Positions 26,291 to 34,584 of a DNA stretch of 64,000 nucleotides are shown here, in pieces. Numbering within the stretch: the first letter of the stretch is position 1; the number at the start of each line of letters is the position of its first letter. Location: NCBI GenBank assembly GCA_016713035.1, contig JADJPW010000002.1, positions 372,001 to 436,000 on the forward strand, in the 5' to 3' direction. The notes under the pieces are model-generated. The model ran no database searches. It was not told where the DNA came from and saw only the letters and a program-made list of their open reading frames with translations. The translations under genes and the position numbers were made by a program. This stretch comes from Verrucomicrobiaceae bacterium (lineage in GTDB: Bacteria > Verrucomicrobiota > Verrucomicrobiia > Verrucomicrobiales > Verrucomicrobiaceae).

Positions 26291-27457
26291 ATGAATCCAG
26301 TTCGCCCATCCTTTTCTGCAGCAGCGTTCCCACCCGTAGAGGATCGGGAAAAGCAGCTCATCGGCGTGAATGCCAAAACAGGGCCGTATTTGCGCTCGGG
26401 GCGTGGCTCCAGGCGGATTCGCGGTTTTCAGGCGCAGACGAATTGCTTCCACGTCATGTCCCGCACCTGTGGCGGGGCGGTGTTTTGGGATGATGTGGAG
26501 AAGGAGGCGCTGCGCAGGGTGATTTGGCGACTGGCGGAGTTCTGTGGGCTGCGGGTGCTGACTTATTGCGTGATGGGGAACCATTTTCACCTGTTGCTGG
26601 AGGTGCCGGATCAGAAGCGGTGGCTCGAAGAGCAGTTTGGAGGACTCAGCGACGCAGAGGGCGAAGCGAAGCTCTTTCGGCATCTGCGGGTGCTTTATAG
26701 CAAGGCGTTCGTGGAGGGGCTTCGGGAAGAGTTTGAGGAACTGAGGAAGCGTGGGGCAGAGGGGTTGGTGCGGTGGCGCTTGGAGTTGCTGAAGAGGCGG
26801 TTTTGCAATCTGCCGGTGTTCATGCAGGAGCTGAAGACGCGGTTCACGAAGTGGTACAACAAGCGGCACAAGCGCAAGGGCACGTTGTGGATGGATCGGT
26901 TCCGCAGTGTGCTGGTGGAGGGGAAAGGGAACCCGCTATTGGCAATGGCGGCGTATATTGATCTGAATGCGGTGCGAGCAGGGATGGTCGTGGATCCGAA
27001 GGATTACCGTTGGTGTGGGTATGCGGAGGCGCTGGGAGGGAACAAGGAATGTCAGCGGGGGATTTGCCGAGTGACGGGGCGAAATATGGGGGAGAAGGAT
27101 TGGGTGAAGAGCGGAGCGCGGGAAGGGTATCGGCAGATGTTGTTTTCGGTGGGGCTGGAGGTGAAAACGGCGGAGGGGAAGGCTGTGGCTCGGCGCGGAG
27201 TGAGTGGAGAGAAGGCGGAGGAGGTTTTGGCGAAGAAAGGGCGGCTATCGCTGGGTGAGTTGGTGCGCACGAGGGTGCGGCACTTCACGGATGGAACGGT
27301 TCTCGGGTCGAAAGAGTTCGTTAATGACTACTTTTCGAGAAATCGCCAATGGTTCGGCCCCAATCGTAGGGATGGGGCTCGATGTCTCGGGAGAACTGCC
27401 GAAGACTTGTACTCGCTACGAGATTTGAGGCATGGTGATGTCGAGTCACTCATGTAA
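26291..27457 (+). CDS. REP-associated tyrosine transposase (RAYT, Y1/HUH), copy 2
   Basis: The protein has 388 residues from ATG 26291. It shares the core of copy 1 nearly word for word: HVMSRTCGGAVFWDD, YCVMGNHFHLLLEVPDQKRW with the HUH motif, FTKWYNKRHKRKGTLWMDRF and AAYIDLNAVRAGMV. It differs throughout the linkers and carries a longer C-terminus. Both copies also share VNAKTGPYL near residue 30. The open frame extends upstream to about 26237, but the internal ATG aligns with copy 1. The level of divergence says this is an old duplication or separate acquisition, not a recent hop. No terminal repeats are seen at its flanks. Confidence 0.85.
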   Translation: MNPVRPSFSAAAFPPVEDREKQLIGVNAKTGPYLRSGRGSRRIRGFQAQTNCFHVMSRTCGGAVFWDDVEKEALRRVIWRLAEFCGLRVLTYCVMGNHFHLLLEVPDQKRWLEEQFGGLSDAEGEAKLFRHLRVLYSKAFVEGLREEFEELRKRGAEGLVRWRLELLKRRFCNLPVFMQELKTRFTKWYNKRHKRKGTLWMDRFRSVLVEGKGNPLLAMAAYIDLNAVRAGMVVDPKDYRWCGYAEALGGNKECQRGICRVTGRNMGEKDWVKSGAREGYRQMLFSVGLEVKTAEGKAVARRGVSGEKAEEVLAKKGRLSLGELVRTRVRHFTDGTVLGSKEFVNDYFSRNRQWFGPNRRDGARCLGRTAEDLYSLRDLRHGDVESLM

Positions 27458-27576
27458 AGAATCAGAGACTGAGAGAGAGCGGCATTAGCCAGCCAGGATG
27501 TGAACTGAAGTTTTCCTGCGGTGGTGTGTCGTTTCTTTGAGCAAGCTGGTGCACGTAGCTAGCGTTGTGTGATGCC

Positions 27577-29058
27577 ATGATTCGCTTCTTGTGTTTTCTC
27601 TACGCTTTTGGTTTTTTGTTGTCTGTCGTACATGCGCAGAGGCCCAATGTGGTTTTCCTCCTCGCGGATGACTTGGGGCAGCGGGATCTGGGATGTTATG
27701 GCAGCACTTTTTACGAGACGCCGAATCTCGATCGGATCGCCCGCGAAGGTGCTCGCTTTACGCAGGGCTACGCGGCTTGTCCGGTGTGCTCCCCCACGCG
27801 TGCGGCGGTGCAGACGGGTCGCTGGCCGCAGCGCACGGGAGTCACGGACTATATCGGTGCGGCGCTCAGGCCGGAGCTTTGGAAGCGAAATACCCTTCTT
27901 TTGCCTGCTCCCTATTCGGATCGCCTGGCGCATGAAGAGGTGACGATGGGCGAAATGATGAAGGGCGCTGGTTATGCTACTTTTTTCGCGGGGAAGTGGC
28001 ATCTCGGCCCAGAGGGCTTTTGGCCAGAGGATCAGGGTTATGACATCAATATGGGAGGCGTCGATCGCGGGGGACCTTATGGCCCTGGAAAGTATTTTAC
28101 GCCCTACGCCAATCCCCGGCTGCCGGATGGGCCTGCGGGTGAGCATCTGCCGGATCGATTGGCGACGGAGACGTGTAAATTCATCGAGGCGAACAAGTCG
28201 CGGCCCTTTTTTGCCTGCTATTCGTTCTACGATGTGCATACGCCGCTGAATGCCCGCAAGGATTTGGAGGCCAAATATGCCGCGAAACGTCAAAAACTCG
28301 GTTTGGAGCCAAAGTTCGGACGCGAGGAGCCTCGTGACGTGCGACTCGTCCAGGAGCATGTGACTTATGCTGCGATGCTGGAGGCCATGGATCTCGCGGT
28401 GGGCAAAATTTTGGCAAAACTCGACGAGCTGGGACTCACGGAGAACACGCTGGTCATTTTCACTTCCGACAATGGTGGTCTGAGCACTAGCGAGGGCTCT
28501 CCCACATCGAATCTACCTCTGCGGGCAGGGAAGGGCTGGCTTTACGAAGGAGGTATTCGTGAGCCGCTGGTCATCCGCTGGCCTGCGGTGCTGCAGGCTG
28601 GTAGGACGATCGATACGCCGGTGTGTAGTCCGGACTATTTTGCCACGCTCGCGGATGTCGCGGGTGCGCCTGTCCATGCGAAGATCGATGGCGTCAGCTT
28701 GCGCCCGCTTTTGGAGGGGAAGGGTGAGGTGCCGGAGCGCTCGCTCTTTTGGCATTATCCGCATTATGGCAACCAAGGTGGGGCTCCTGGGGCGGCTATT
28801 CGCCGTGGGGATTGGAAGCTCATCCACTGGTTTGAAATGGATCGCTACGAGCTCTTTAATCTCCGCACGGATCTGAGTGAAACGAGCAATCTGGCTGAGA
28901 AGGAGCCCGCGCGGGTCAAAGCGATGCTCACGGAGCTCCGAGCATGGCAAAAGGATGTGGGAGCGCTCATGCCGACGATCAATCCCGCCTTTGATGCCAC
29001 GAAGCCGGATGGCCGTGCCGCAGGTAATCCTGGGCAGCGGGCAAAGAAGAAAAAATAG
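27577..29058 (+). CDS. Secreted arylsulfatase-type sulfatase
   Basis: The protein has 493 residues. A signal peptide (FLCFLYAFGFLLSVVHA) is followed by NVVFLLADDLGQRDLGCYGS (metal Asp pair), the formylglycine motif CSPTR near residue 71, FFAGKWHLGPEG, and FTSDNGGLS. The end is a lysine-rich tail (GQRAKKKK). It is of the PVC arylsulfatase A/N-acetylgalactosamine-sulfatase-like type. No maturase (anSME/FGE) is in the window. ATG 27577 is chosen over the upstream TTG/ATG because it places the hydrophobic segment at the N-terminus. Confidence 0.9.
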   Translation: MIRFLCFLYAFGFLLSVVHAQRPNVVFLLADDLGQRDLGCYGSTFYETPNLDRIAREGARFTQGYAACPVCSPTRAAVQTGRWPQRTGVTDYIGAALRPELWKRNTLLLPAPYSDRLAHEEVTMGEMMKGAGYATFFAGKWHLGPEGFWPEDQGYDINMGGVDRGGPYGPGKYFTPYANPRLPDGPAGEHLPDRLATETCKFIEANKSRPFFACYSFYDVHTPLNARKDLEAKYAAKRQKLGLEPKFGREEPRDVRLVQEHVTYAAMLEAMDLAVGKILAKLDELGLTENTLVIFTSDNGGLSTSEGSPTSNLPLRAGKGWLYEGGIREPLVIRWPAVLQAGRTIDTPVCSPDYFATLADVAGAPVHAKIDGVSLRPLLEGKGEVPERSLFWHYPHYGNQGGAPGAAIRRGDWKLIHWFEMDRYELFNLRTDLSETSNLAEKEPARVKAMLTELRAWQKDVGALMPTINPAFDATKPDGRAAGNPGQRAKKKK

Positions 29059-29060
29059 AG

Positions 29061-29636
29061 CTACTTCTGGCGTCGCTGCCGGACGCACTCGAAAAGACAC
29101 ACGCCTGTCGCGACGGAGACGTTCAGGCACTCGACTCGGCCAGCCATGGGGATTTTCGCGAGGAAGTCGCAGTGCTCGCCAGTGAGGCGGCGCATGCCTG
29201 GGCCCTCTGCGCCCATGACGATGCCGATGCCGCCTTTGAGATCCAGGTCATAAAGGCTCTGCGTCGCTTCGTCCGCAGTGCCGACGAGCCAGACGCCTAG
29301 CTCTTTGAGCTTTTCCATCGCACGCACCAGGTTTGTGACGCGGACGAGGGGGATGTTTTCTGCGCCACCACAGGCGACGCGGATCACGGTCTCACTGATC
29401 GGGGCTGATTTATCTTTTGGCATGACCACCATGCACACGCCGGCGGCATCCGCTGTGCGCAGGCAGGCACCGAGGTTGTGTGGATCCTGCACGCAGTCGA
29501 GGATGAGCACGAGCGGGTCTTTTTTGTCCTCCAGGAGAGGAGCGAGGTCGCTTTCATCGTAGGTGACGATCTGGGAGTCGCCCCTGGAGTGGCGGTTCTG
29601 ACGAGCGGTGGGTTGATCGGGGCGGTTCGGACGCAT
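29061..29636 (-). CDS. SpoU/TrmH-family rRNA methyltransferase (RlmB-like), short form
   Basis: The protein has 191 residues. The SPOUT signatures are LVLILDCVQDPHNLGACLRTADAAGV (motif 1, N and R), GIGIVMGAEGPGMR (motif 2) and IPMAGRVECLNVSVATGVCLFE (motif 3, the SAM-binding knot). It methylates a ribose 2'-OH in 23S rRNA or tRNA. RlmB proteins usually carry an N-terminal substrate domain of about 70 residues; here only about 35 basic residues precede the catalytic domain. The start may therefore be different or the domain absent. It is convergent with the 27577 sulfatase. Confidence 0.85.
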   Translation of the reverse strand: MRPNRPDQPTARQNRHSRGDSQIVTYDESDLAPLLEDKKDPLVLILDCVQDPHNLGACLRTADAAGVCMVVMPKDKSAPISETVIRVACGGAENIPLVRVTNLVRAMEKLKELGVWLVGTADEATQSLYDLDLKGGIGIVMGAEGPGMRRLTGEHCDFLAKIPMAGRVECLNVSVATGVCLFECVRQRRQK

Positions 29637-29743
29637 GCGGGCGAGAAAAAGAGCGGCAACGTGTGACCGCGATGCCGCTCTAACCACAGAAAAGTACTGT
29701 TCACTGGAGAAAAGCCTTTACCATGTCTGCAAAATGCGGTTTC

Positions 29744-29757
29744 TGTTCCACCGAACA
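29744..29757. promoter_or_regulatory. LexA operator upstream of recA
   Basis: TGTTCCACCGAACA is a perfect TGTTC-N4-GAACA palindrome (12 of 16 bases paired when extended to CTGTTC/GAACAG). It matches the LexA-binding motif reported for Verrucomicrobia. It lies 39 bases before the recA ATG, where a repressor would block transcription. SOS control of recA is inferred from this. Confidence 0.8.
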
Positions 29758-29795
29758 GCTTTTTAAACCCCCACAACACACATACTGACACGATT

Positions 29796-30884
29796 ATGGC
29801 CCGCGCACCCAAAGAATCCTCCTCCGAACCCGCCTCCAACAAAGTCGCCGAGGCCCGTGCCCGAAATCTCGATCTAGCGATCCAGCAGATCCAGAAAGAC
29901 TATGGTGAGGGCTCCATCCTCCGCATGGGCGAGGAGAGCAAAGCCGATGTGGCCGTCATCCCGACAGGGAATCTACTCATCGACCAGGCCCTCGGCGTCG
30001 GAGGCTTCGCCCGTGGCCGCGTGGTCGAGATCTATGGCCCTGAGTCCTCTGGTAAAACCACGCTTACCCTCACCGTCATCGCCCAAGCGCAAAAAATGGG
30101 CGGTTTGGCTGCCTTCATTGATGTGGAGCACGCCCTCGATCCAGGCTACGCCCGGCGCCTCGGTGTGAAAATGGATGAACTGCTCGTCTCCCAGCCCAGC
30201 AGCGGTGAGGAGGCCCTGCGCATCTGCGAAACGCTCGTCCGCTCGAATGCGCTCGATGTCGTCGTCATCGACTCTGTCGCTGCGCTCGTCACCCGCCAGG
30301 AGCTCGAAGGTGACATCGGTGACAGCACCGTCGGAGCCCAGGCCCGCCTCATGAGTGCGGCTCTGCGAAAGCTCACTGCCATCATCAGCAAAGCCCGCAC
30401 CACGGTGATCTTTACCAATCAGATCCGTGAAAAGATCGGTGTCATGTTCGGCAATCCAGAGACGACCCCTGGTGGAAAGGCCCTCAAATTCTACGCCAGC
30501 GTCCGCGTGGACATCCGCCGTATCGGAGCCATCAAGAGCACCGATGGCACCGTCACTGGCAACCGTACGAAGGTGAAAGTCGTCAAAAACAAGCTGGCAC
30601 CGCCCTACACGGAGGCCGAGTTCGACATCATGTACAATGAGGGCATCAGCAATGTGGGCTCCCTGCTCGATCTGGCCATGGACTTCGAAATCCTGCAAAA
30701 ACGCGGCTCATGGATCAGCTACAAAGGCACGCAGCTCGCCCAAGGCCGCGATGCCGCGAAGGAAGTCCTCCGCAACGACGCTACCGTGTATGCGGAGATC
30801 GAAGAAGCCGTGAAGCAAAAGATCGCTGACAAAGGCGGGGCCGCCGTCACGGGCAAAAGACCCGCAGGCAATAGCGATGAGTGA
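29796..30884 (+). CDS. recA: Recombinase RecA
   Basis: The protein has 362 residues. Walker A GPESSGKTT is at 81-89. The loop GDSTVGAQARLMSAALRKLT, TNQIREKIGVMFGNPETTPGGKALKFYASVRVD, and a C-terminus ending in a short acidic tail (GNSDE) are all present. It forms the recombination filament on single-stranded DNA and triggers LexA self-cleavage. Codons and frame are clean. The LexA box upstream and the strong hairpin at 30915-30949 frame a monocistronic unit. Confidence 0.97.
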   Translation: MARAPKESSSEPASNKVAEARARNLDLAIQQIQKDYGEGSILRMGEESKADVAVIPTGNLLIDQALGVGGFARGRVVEIYGPESSGKTTLTLTVIAQAQKMGGLAAFIDVEHALDPGYARRLGVKMDELLVSQPSSGEEALRICETLVRSNALDVVVIDSVAALVTRQELEGDIGDSTVGAQARLMSAALRKLTAIISKARTTVIFTNQIREKIGVMFGNPETTPGGKALKFYASVRVDIRRIGAIKSTDGTVTGNRTKVKVVKNKLAPPYTEAEFDIMYNEGISNVGSLLDLAMDFEILQKRGSWISYKGTQLAQGRDAAKEVLRNDATVYAEIEEAVKQKIADKGGAAVTGKRPAGNSDE

Positions 30885-30914
30885 GTGATCTGCTGGTTGG
30901 TAATTGTTGTTTTG

Positions 30915-30949
30915 AAAACAGCCGCGTCCTATCTGGAGGCGGCTGTTTT
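30915..30949 (+). terminator. Rho-independent terminator after recA
   Basis: AAAACAGCCGC pairs with GCGGCTGTTTT across a short loop, followed by GCGTTTATTTT. It lies about 30 bases after the recA stop. Confidence 0.85.
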
Positions 30950-31048
30950 GCGTTTATTTTGCCAAATTGCATGCATTTGTCGCAAAAGTGCGCGGTGTGG
31001 CTTGCGTGTGAGGACGGCTTCTCCATAAGGAGAGTGTTTCCTTTTCTC

Positions 31049-31759
31049 ATGAGCGCTGTTTTTGACTCCTTTTCCCGTTTCTACGCCTCCTCCATCGGCA
31101 AGAAGATTCTTGTGGCCCTGACGGGCTTGATGCTGATCGGCTTCATCTTTGGCCACATGATCGGCAATCTGCTCATCTTTGTCGGCGCGGATGCCATCAA
31201 TGAATACGGCCACCTGCTGCAAACTGCGCTGCATGGCGGTGGCGTATGGATCGCCCGGATCGGCCTGCTTGCGGCGGTTTTGGTCCATGTGGTGGCCACG
31301 ATTTCCCTGACCAAAGCGAACCGTGCTGCCCGCCCCGAAGCATACGGCCAACACAAGGCCCAAGTCAGCTCCAAATCCTCTCACACCATGATCTGGAGCG
31401 GTCTGACCATCCTGGCCTTTGTCGTCTATCACCTGCTGCACTTCACCGTCCGCGTCGCCAACGACTTCGGCAGCAAAGCCTACAAAGTGACCATCGACGG
31501 CCATGAGGCACAAAACGTCTATAAAATGGTCATCGACGGCTTCTCTTGGGCTCCAGCCTCCATTTTCTACCTCATCGCCATGGCGCTGCTGTGCAGCCAC
31601 CTGAGCCACGGCTTCTCCAGCCTCTTTCAGACGCTGGGCATCAGCACGGACAAATCCGAGCCGCTCTTCAAGAAGGCTGGTTATGCCTTCGCGGGCCTCG
31701 TCTTCGCTGGAAATGCTGCCATCGTCATCGCCATCTGGCTCTGCGGCTATGGGCGGTGA
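31049..31759 (+). CDS. sdhC: Succinate dehydrogenase cytochrome b subunit
   Basis: The protein has 236 residues from ATG 31049. There are five hydrophobic helices with histidines in position for two haems: GHMIGNLLIF, HLLQTALHGGG, VHVVATI, YHLLHFTVR and SHLSHGFSSLFQTLG. This is the single-polypeptide cytochrome b558 type of the Bacillus-like SdhC family, which anchors SdhAB to the membrane and passes electrons to quinone. The frame is open further upstream to 30881, but that part covers the recA terminator and is not coding. sdhA and sdhB follow. Confidence 0.9.
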   Translation: MSAVFDSFSRFYASSIGKKILVALTGLMLIGFIFGHMIGNLLIFVGADAINEYGHLLQTALHGGGVWIARIGLLAAVLVHVVATISLTKANRAARPEAYGQHKAQVSSKSSHTMIWSGLTILAFVVYHLLHFTVRVANDFGSKAYKVTIDGHEAQNVYKMVIDGFSWAPASIFYLIAMALLCSHLSHGFSSLFQTLGISTDKSEPLFKKAGYAFAGLVFAGNAAIVIAIWLCGYGR

Positions 31760-31766
31760 AGCGATC

Positions 31767-31798
31767 TCAAATTTTCAAATTTCAAATCTCAAATTCAC
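31767..31798. repeat. AT-rich CAAATT simple repeat in the sdhC-sdhA gap
   Basis: Overlapping copies of TCAAATT/TCAAATC between sdhC and sdhA. It is short and low-complexity and may lower local structure around the sdhA start. Confidence 0.5.
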
Positions 31799-31799
31799 C

Positions 31800-33710
31800 A
31801 TGCTCAACTCCAGCATCCCCTCCGGCCCGATGGCCATGAAGTGGTCCAAGCACAAGCAGGACTCGAAACTCATCAACCCGAAGAACAAGCGCAAGTTCAC
31901 CGTGCTCGTCGTGGGCAGTGGTTTGGCCGGTTCCTCGGCAGCGGCGACACTTTCGGAGCTGGGCTACAAGGTGAAATGCTTCTGCTTCCAGGATAGCGCC
32001 CGGCGTGCGCACTCCATCGCTGCCCAAGGCGGCATCAACGCGGCCAAAAACTACCAGAACGACGGCGACAGCGTGCACCGTCTCTTTTATGACACGGTCA
32101 AAGGTGGCGACTTCCGCGCTCGCGAGGCCAATGTGCATCGTCTCGCCGAGGTCAGCGTGAACATCATCGACCAGTGCGTGGCGCAGGGCGTGCCCTTTGC
32201 CCGCGAATACGGCGGCATGCTGGCGAACCGCTCCTTTGGCGGTGCGCAGGTGAGCCGCACGTTTTATGCGCGTGGTCAGACCGGCCAGCAGCTCCTGCTC
32301 GGCGCTTACTCGGCTTTGAACAAGGAAATCGCTGCGGGCGGCGTGCAGATGTATCCACGCACGGAGATGCTCGATGTGGTGACTGTGGATGGCCACGCAA
32401 AGGGCATCATTACGCGCAATCTCGTCACTGGCAAAATCGAAGCCCACGCAGGCGACGCCGTGCTGCTCTGCACCGGCGGCTACGGCAACGTTTTCTACCT
32501 CTCCACCAATGCGATGGGCTGCAACGTCACCGCGACGTGGCGTGCGCACAAAAAGGGCGCTTACTTTGCCAATCCCTGCTACACGCAGATCCACCCGACC
32601 TGCATCCCCGTCAGCGGCGATTACCAGAGCAAGCTCACGCTCATGTCCGAGTCGCTCCGCAATGACGGCCGCGTTTGGGTGCCGAAAAAGGCCGCCGATG
32701 TCGGCAAGCCTGCCTCGCAAATCCCCGAGGAAGATCGCGACTACTACCTCGAGCGCAAATACCCGAGCTTTGGCAACCTCGCCCCGCGTGACATTTCCTC
32801 CCGTGCGGCCAAGGAAGCCTGCGATGACGGACGCGGCGTCGGCCCCGGTGGTCGCGGTGTGTATCTCGACTTCGCAGAGGCCATCGGCCAGTTCGGTCAA
32901 AAGACCATCGCTGAGCGCTACGGCAACCTTTTCGCCATGTATGAAAAGATCACCGGCGAAGACGGCTACAAGCAGCCGATGCGCATCTACCCCGCCGTGC
33001 ATTACACCATGGGCGGCCTCTGGGTGGACTACAACCTCATGAGCAACCTCCCCGGCCTGCATGTGCTCGGCGAGGCGAACTTCTCCGACCACGGCGCGAA
33101 CCGCCTCGGTGCCTCCGCGCTCATGCAGGGTCTCGCCGATGGCTATTTCGTCATCCCGACGACCATCGCGAACTACCTCGTGCATCAAAAGCCCGGCAGC
33201 GTCACCAAAGAGCATCCCGAATTCAAAAAGGCGCTCGAAGTCTGCACCGCACAAACCAAGCGCTTCCTCGACATCAAAGGCAAACGCAGCGTGGATAGCT
33301 TCCACCGCGAGCTGGGCCTCCTCGTCTGGGACAAATGCGGCATGGCCCGCGACCACGCCGGCCTCACCGAGGCCCTCAAACGCATCCCCGAGCTGCGTGA
33401 GGAGTTTCACAACAATGTCTTCGTCCCCGGCAGCGGCGACGCCTGCAATCCCGAGCTCGAAAAAGCCGGACGCGTGGCCGATTTCATGGAGTTCGCTGAA
33501 CTCCTCTGCCTCGACGCACGCACGCGTGAGGAAAGCTGCGGCGGCCACTTCCGCGTGGAGCACCAGGAAGAAGGCGAGTGCAAACGCGACGACGAAAACT
33601 TCTGCCACGCCGCCGCCTGGGGCTACACCGGCGACTTCAGCAAACCTGAGCTCAACAAAGAGCCCCTGACCTTCGAAGAAGTCCATCTCGCTGTCCGCAG
33701 CTATAAGTAA
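31800..33710 (+). CDS. sdhA: Succinate dehydrogenase flavoprotein subunit
   Basis: The protein has 636 residues from ATG 31800. FAD-binding VLVVGSGLAGSSAAATLSEL lies near residue 36, the flavinylation-region sequence AHSIAAQGGINAAK near 77, and the substrate loop includes GGLWVDYNLMSNLPGLHVLGEA and HGANRLGASALMQGL. The C-terminus ends AVRSYK. It is the non-classical type that accompanies cytochrome b558. An alternative start at the second in-frame Met (MAMKW) is possible. Long open frames on the opposite strand here are shadows caused by GC bias. Confidence 0.95.
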   Translation: MLNSSIPSGPMAMKWSKHKQDSKLINPKNKRKFTVLVVGSGLAGSSAAATLSELGYKVKCFCFQDSARRAHSIAAQGGINAAKNYQNDGDSVHRLFYDTVKGGDFRAREANVHRLAEVSVNIIDQCVAQGVPFAREYGGMLANRSFGGAQVSRTFYARGQTGQQLLLGAYSALNKEIAAGGVQMYPRTEMLDVVTVDGHAKGIITRNLVTGKIEAHAGDAVLLCTGGYGNVFYLSTNAMGCNVTATWRAHKKGAYFANPCYTQIHPTCIPVSGDYQSKLTLMSESLRNDGRVWVPKKAADVGKPASQIPEEDRDYYLERKYPSFGNLAPRDISSRAAKEACDDGRGVGPGGRGVYLDFAEAIGQFGQKTIAERYGNLFAMYEKITGEDGYKQPMRIYPAVHYTMGGLWVDYNLMSNLPGLHVLGEANFSDHGANRLGASALMQGLADGYFVIPTTIANYLVHQKPGSVTKEHPEFKKALEVCTAQTKRFLDIKGKRSVDSFHRELGLLVWDKCGMARDHAGLTEALKRIPELREEFHNNVFVPGSGDACNPELEKAGRVADFMEFAELLCLDARTREESCGGHFRVEHQEEGECKRDDENFCHAAAWGYTGDFSKPELNKEPLTFEEVHLAVRSYK

Positions 33711-33731
33711 AACGCCTTTTCAAAGTCCACC

Positions 33732-34520
33732 ATGTCCCAACTCAATCTTCACCTCAAAGTCTGGCGTCAGAACGCAGGTCAGCCTGGTCACTTCCAGGAC
33801 ATCGAAGCCCCGGAAATCCCGGATCATGCCTCGTTCCTCGAAATGATGGACATCGTCAACGAGCGGCTCATTTCCAAAGGCCAGGAGCCAGTCGCCTTTG
33901 ACCACGACTGCCGCGAAGGCATCTGTGGCATGTGCAGCATGCAGATTAACGGCGTGCCTCACGGTCCAGAAAGGGCCACCACGACCTGCCAGCTCCACAT
34001 GCGGAAATTCCGCACGGGCGACACCATTTGGGTCGAGCCCTTCCGCGCAAAGGCCTTCCCCGTCATCAAAGACCTCGTCGTCGATCGCGGCGCCTTTGAC
34101 CGCATCCAGCAGGCCGGTGGTTTCGTCAGCGTGCGCACTGGTGCGCCGCAGGATGCCAATGCACTGCCCATCGGCAAAGAAGTCGCAGACGCCGCGATGG
34201 ATGCCGCTGCCTGCATCGGCTGCGGAGCCTGTGTGGCCGCGTGCAAAAACGCCAGTGCCATGCTCTTCGTCTCTGCCAAGGCCGGCCAGCTCAATACCTT
34301 GCCACAGGGCCAGCCTGAGAAGGACCGCCGCACCCTCGGCATGGTCCGCCAGATGGACAAAGAAGGCTTCGGCAACTGCACCAACCAATACGAGTGTGAA
34401 GCCGCCTGCCCGAAAGAGATCAGCGTCCGCTGGATCACCAAGCTCAATCGCGACTACGCCGTCGCCGCCGTCAAAGACGCCCTCGGCAACTCGCCGAAGG
34501 TCGCCGGTGGCGGGGATTAA
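33732..34520 (+). CDS. sdhB: Succinate dehydrogenase iron-sulfur subunit
   Basis: The protein has 262 residues. The 2Fe-2S ligands are in DHDCREGICGMCSMQING. The 4Fe-4S and 3Fe-4S clusters are held by CIGCGACVAAC and the later CTNQYECEAACPKEI. It passes electrons from SdhA to SdhC. It lies 21 bases after sdhA, completing the sdhCAB operon. No sdhD is expected for this type. Confidence 0.95.
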   Translation: MSQLNLHLKVWRQNAGQPGHFQDIEAPEIPDHASFLEMMDIVNERLISKGQEPVAFDHDCREGICGMCSMQINGVPHGPERATTTCQLHMRKFRTGDTIWVEPFRAKAFPVIKDLVVDRGAFDRIQQAGGFVSVRTGAPQDANALPIGKEVADAAMDAAACIGCGACVAACKNASAMLFVSAKAGQLNTLPQGQPEKDRRTLGMVRQMDKEGFGNCTNQYECEAACPKEISVRWITKLNRDYAVAAVKDALGNSPKVAGGGD

Positions 34521-34523
34521 AGC

Positions 34524-34543
34524 AGCGCAGTAGCTGCGCTACT
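34524..34543. repeat. Short perfect palindromes after sdhB
   Basis: AGCGCAG TAG CTGCGCT and the overlapping AGTAGC TGC GCTACT. There is no T tract, so a factor-independent terminator is doubtful. The AGTAGC/GCTACT tip recurs at the ends of the 55435-55556 element. Confidence 0.5.
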
Positions 34544-34584
34544 CGACAAGCTGGACTAGTTGCGAAGCTATTGGGACGACGTTC

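Noticed and set aside
29698..29711. Second LexA-like site TGTTC-ACTG-GAGAA before recA
   Set aside because: Only the left half fits; the right half matches three of five bases. Not called.
31782..33686. 634-residue open frame on the minus strand opposite sdhA
   Set aside because: It lies wholly antisense to a clear SdhA. Its Val/Ala/His-rich composition is what GC-biased codons give on the other strand.
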